Part shown: positions 5,423-5,424 of the stretch, piece after piece
Layout of the letters: the number at the start of each line of letters is the position of its first letter
Numbering within the stretch: the first letter of the stretch is position 1
Origin: Nitrososphaeraceae archaeon
GTDB lineage: Archaea; Thermoproteota; Nitrososphaeria; Nitrososphaerales; Nitrososphaeraceae
Reading direction: 5' to 3'
Assembly: GCA_025937665.1 (NCBI GenBank)
Contig: JAICQW010000127.1
Location: forward strand, 1 to 5,424
Length of the DNA stretch: 5,424 nucleotides
Position numbers and translations under genes: made by a program
Notes under the pieces: generated by a model
What the model was told of the DNA's origin: nothing
Seen by the model: only the letters and a program-made list of their open reading frames with translations
The model's database searches: none

Positions 5423-5424
5423 TC

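Overview
The window looks like a piece of an AT-rich archaeal chromosome, most likely an ammonia-oxidising thaumarchaeon (Nitrososphaeria; the style recalls Nitrosocosmicus/Nitrososphaera). This is an inference from four things: low GC between genes, genes with no convincing Shine-Dalgarno sequence, T-tract ends and TATA-like boxes, and a family of W-rich proteins that I associate from memory with many copies in these genomes. No marker gene (ribosomal, amo, tRNA) is present, so the taxonomy is not proven.

Layout. Bases 1-82 hold the last 26 codons of a plus-strand gene, which may be a further member of the W-rich family. Facing it is a minus-strand class I SAM-dependent methyltransferase (277-1107). 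Just upstream on the same strand is an unannotated 49-codon ORF (1172-1321). A divergent intergenic region carries a 12-bp palindrome touching a TATA-like box. It leads into plus-strand W-rich gene A (about 1580-2185). A 618-base AT-rich gap follows, with a T-tract terminator and a probable decayed reading frame (2547-2765). Minus-strand paralogue B (2804-3484) comes next, visibly richer in G+C than its surroundings. The 1.19-kb stretch 3485-4675 has no intact normal-sized gene but holds several coding-like fragments: a six-cysteine mini-frame near 3675 and a run of three successive frames at 4292-4653. Minus-strand paralogue C (4676-5422) closes the window, and its 5' end lies at the window edge.

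How it fits together. The dominant theme is three divergent, full-length copies of one protein family of unknown function, possibly with a fourth copy cut off at base 1. They share an N-terminal W-T-[IV]-x-[WF]-W-x-W box, a central block ending in a hydrophobic strand, and a C-terminal G-[FY]-W-[VI]-x-L-[KE]-[PA]-L-x-x-G-x-H box. None has an obvious signal peptide or membrane segment. The copies lie on different strands with long decayed spacers between them, so this looks like a paralogue cluster built by duplication and drift rather than an operon. The methyltransferase shows no mechanistic link to them beyond proximity. I see no CRISPR array, tRNA, rRNA or intact mobile element.
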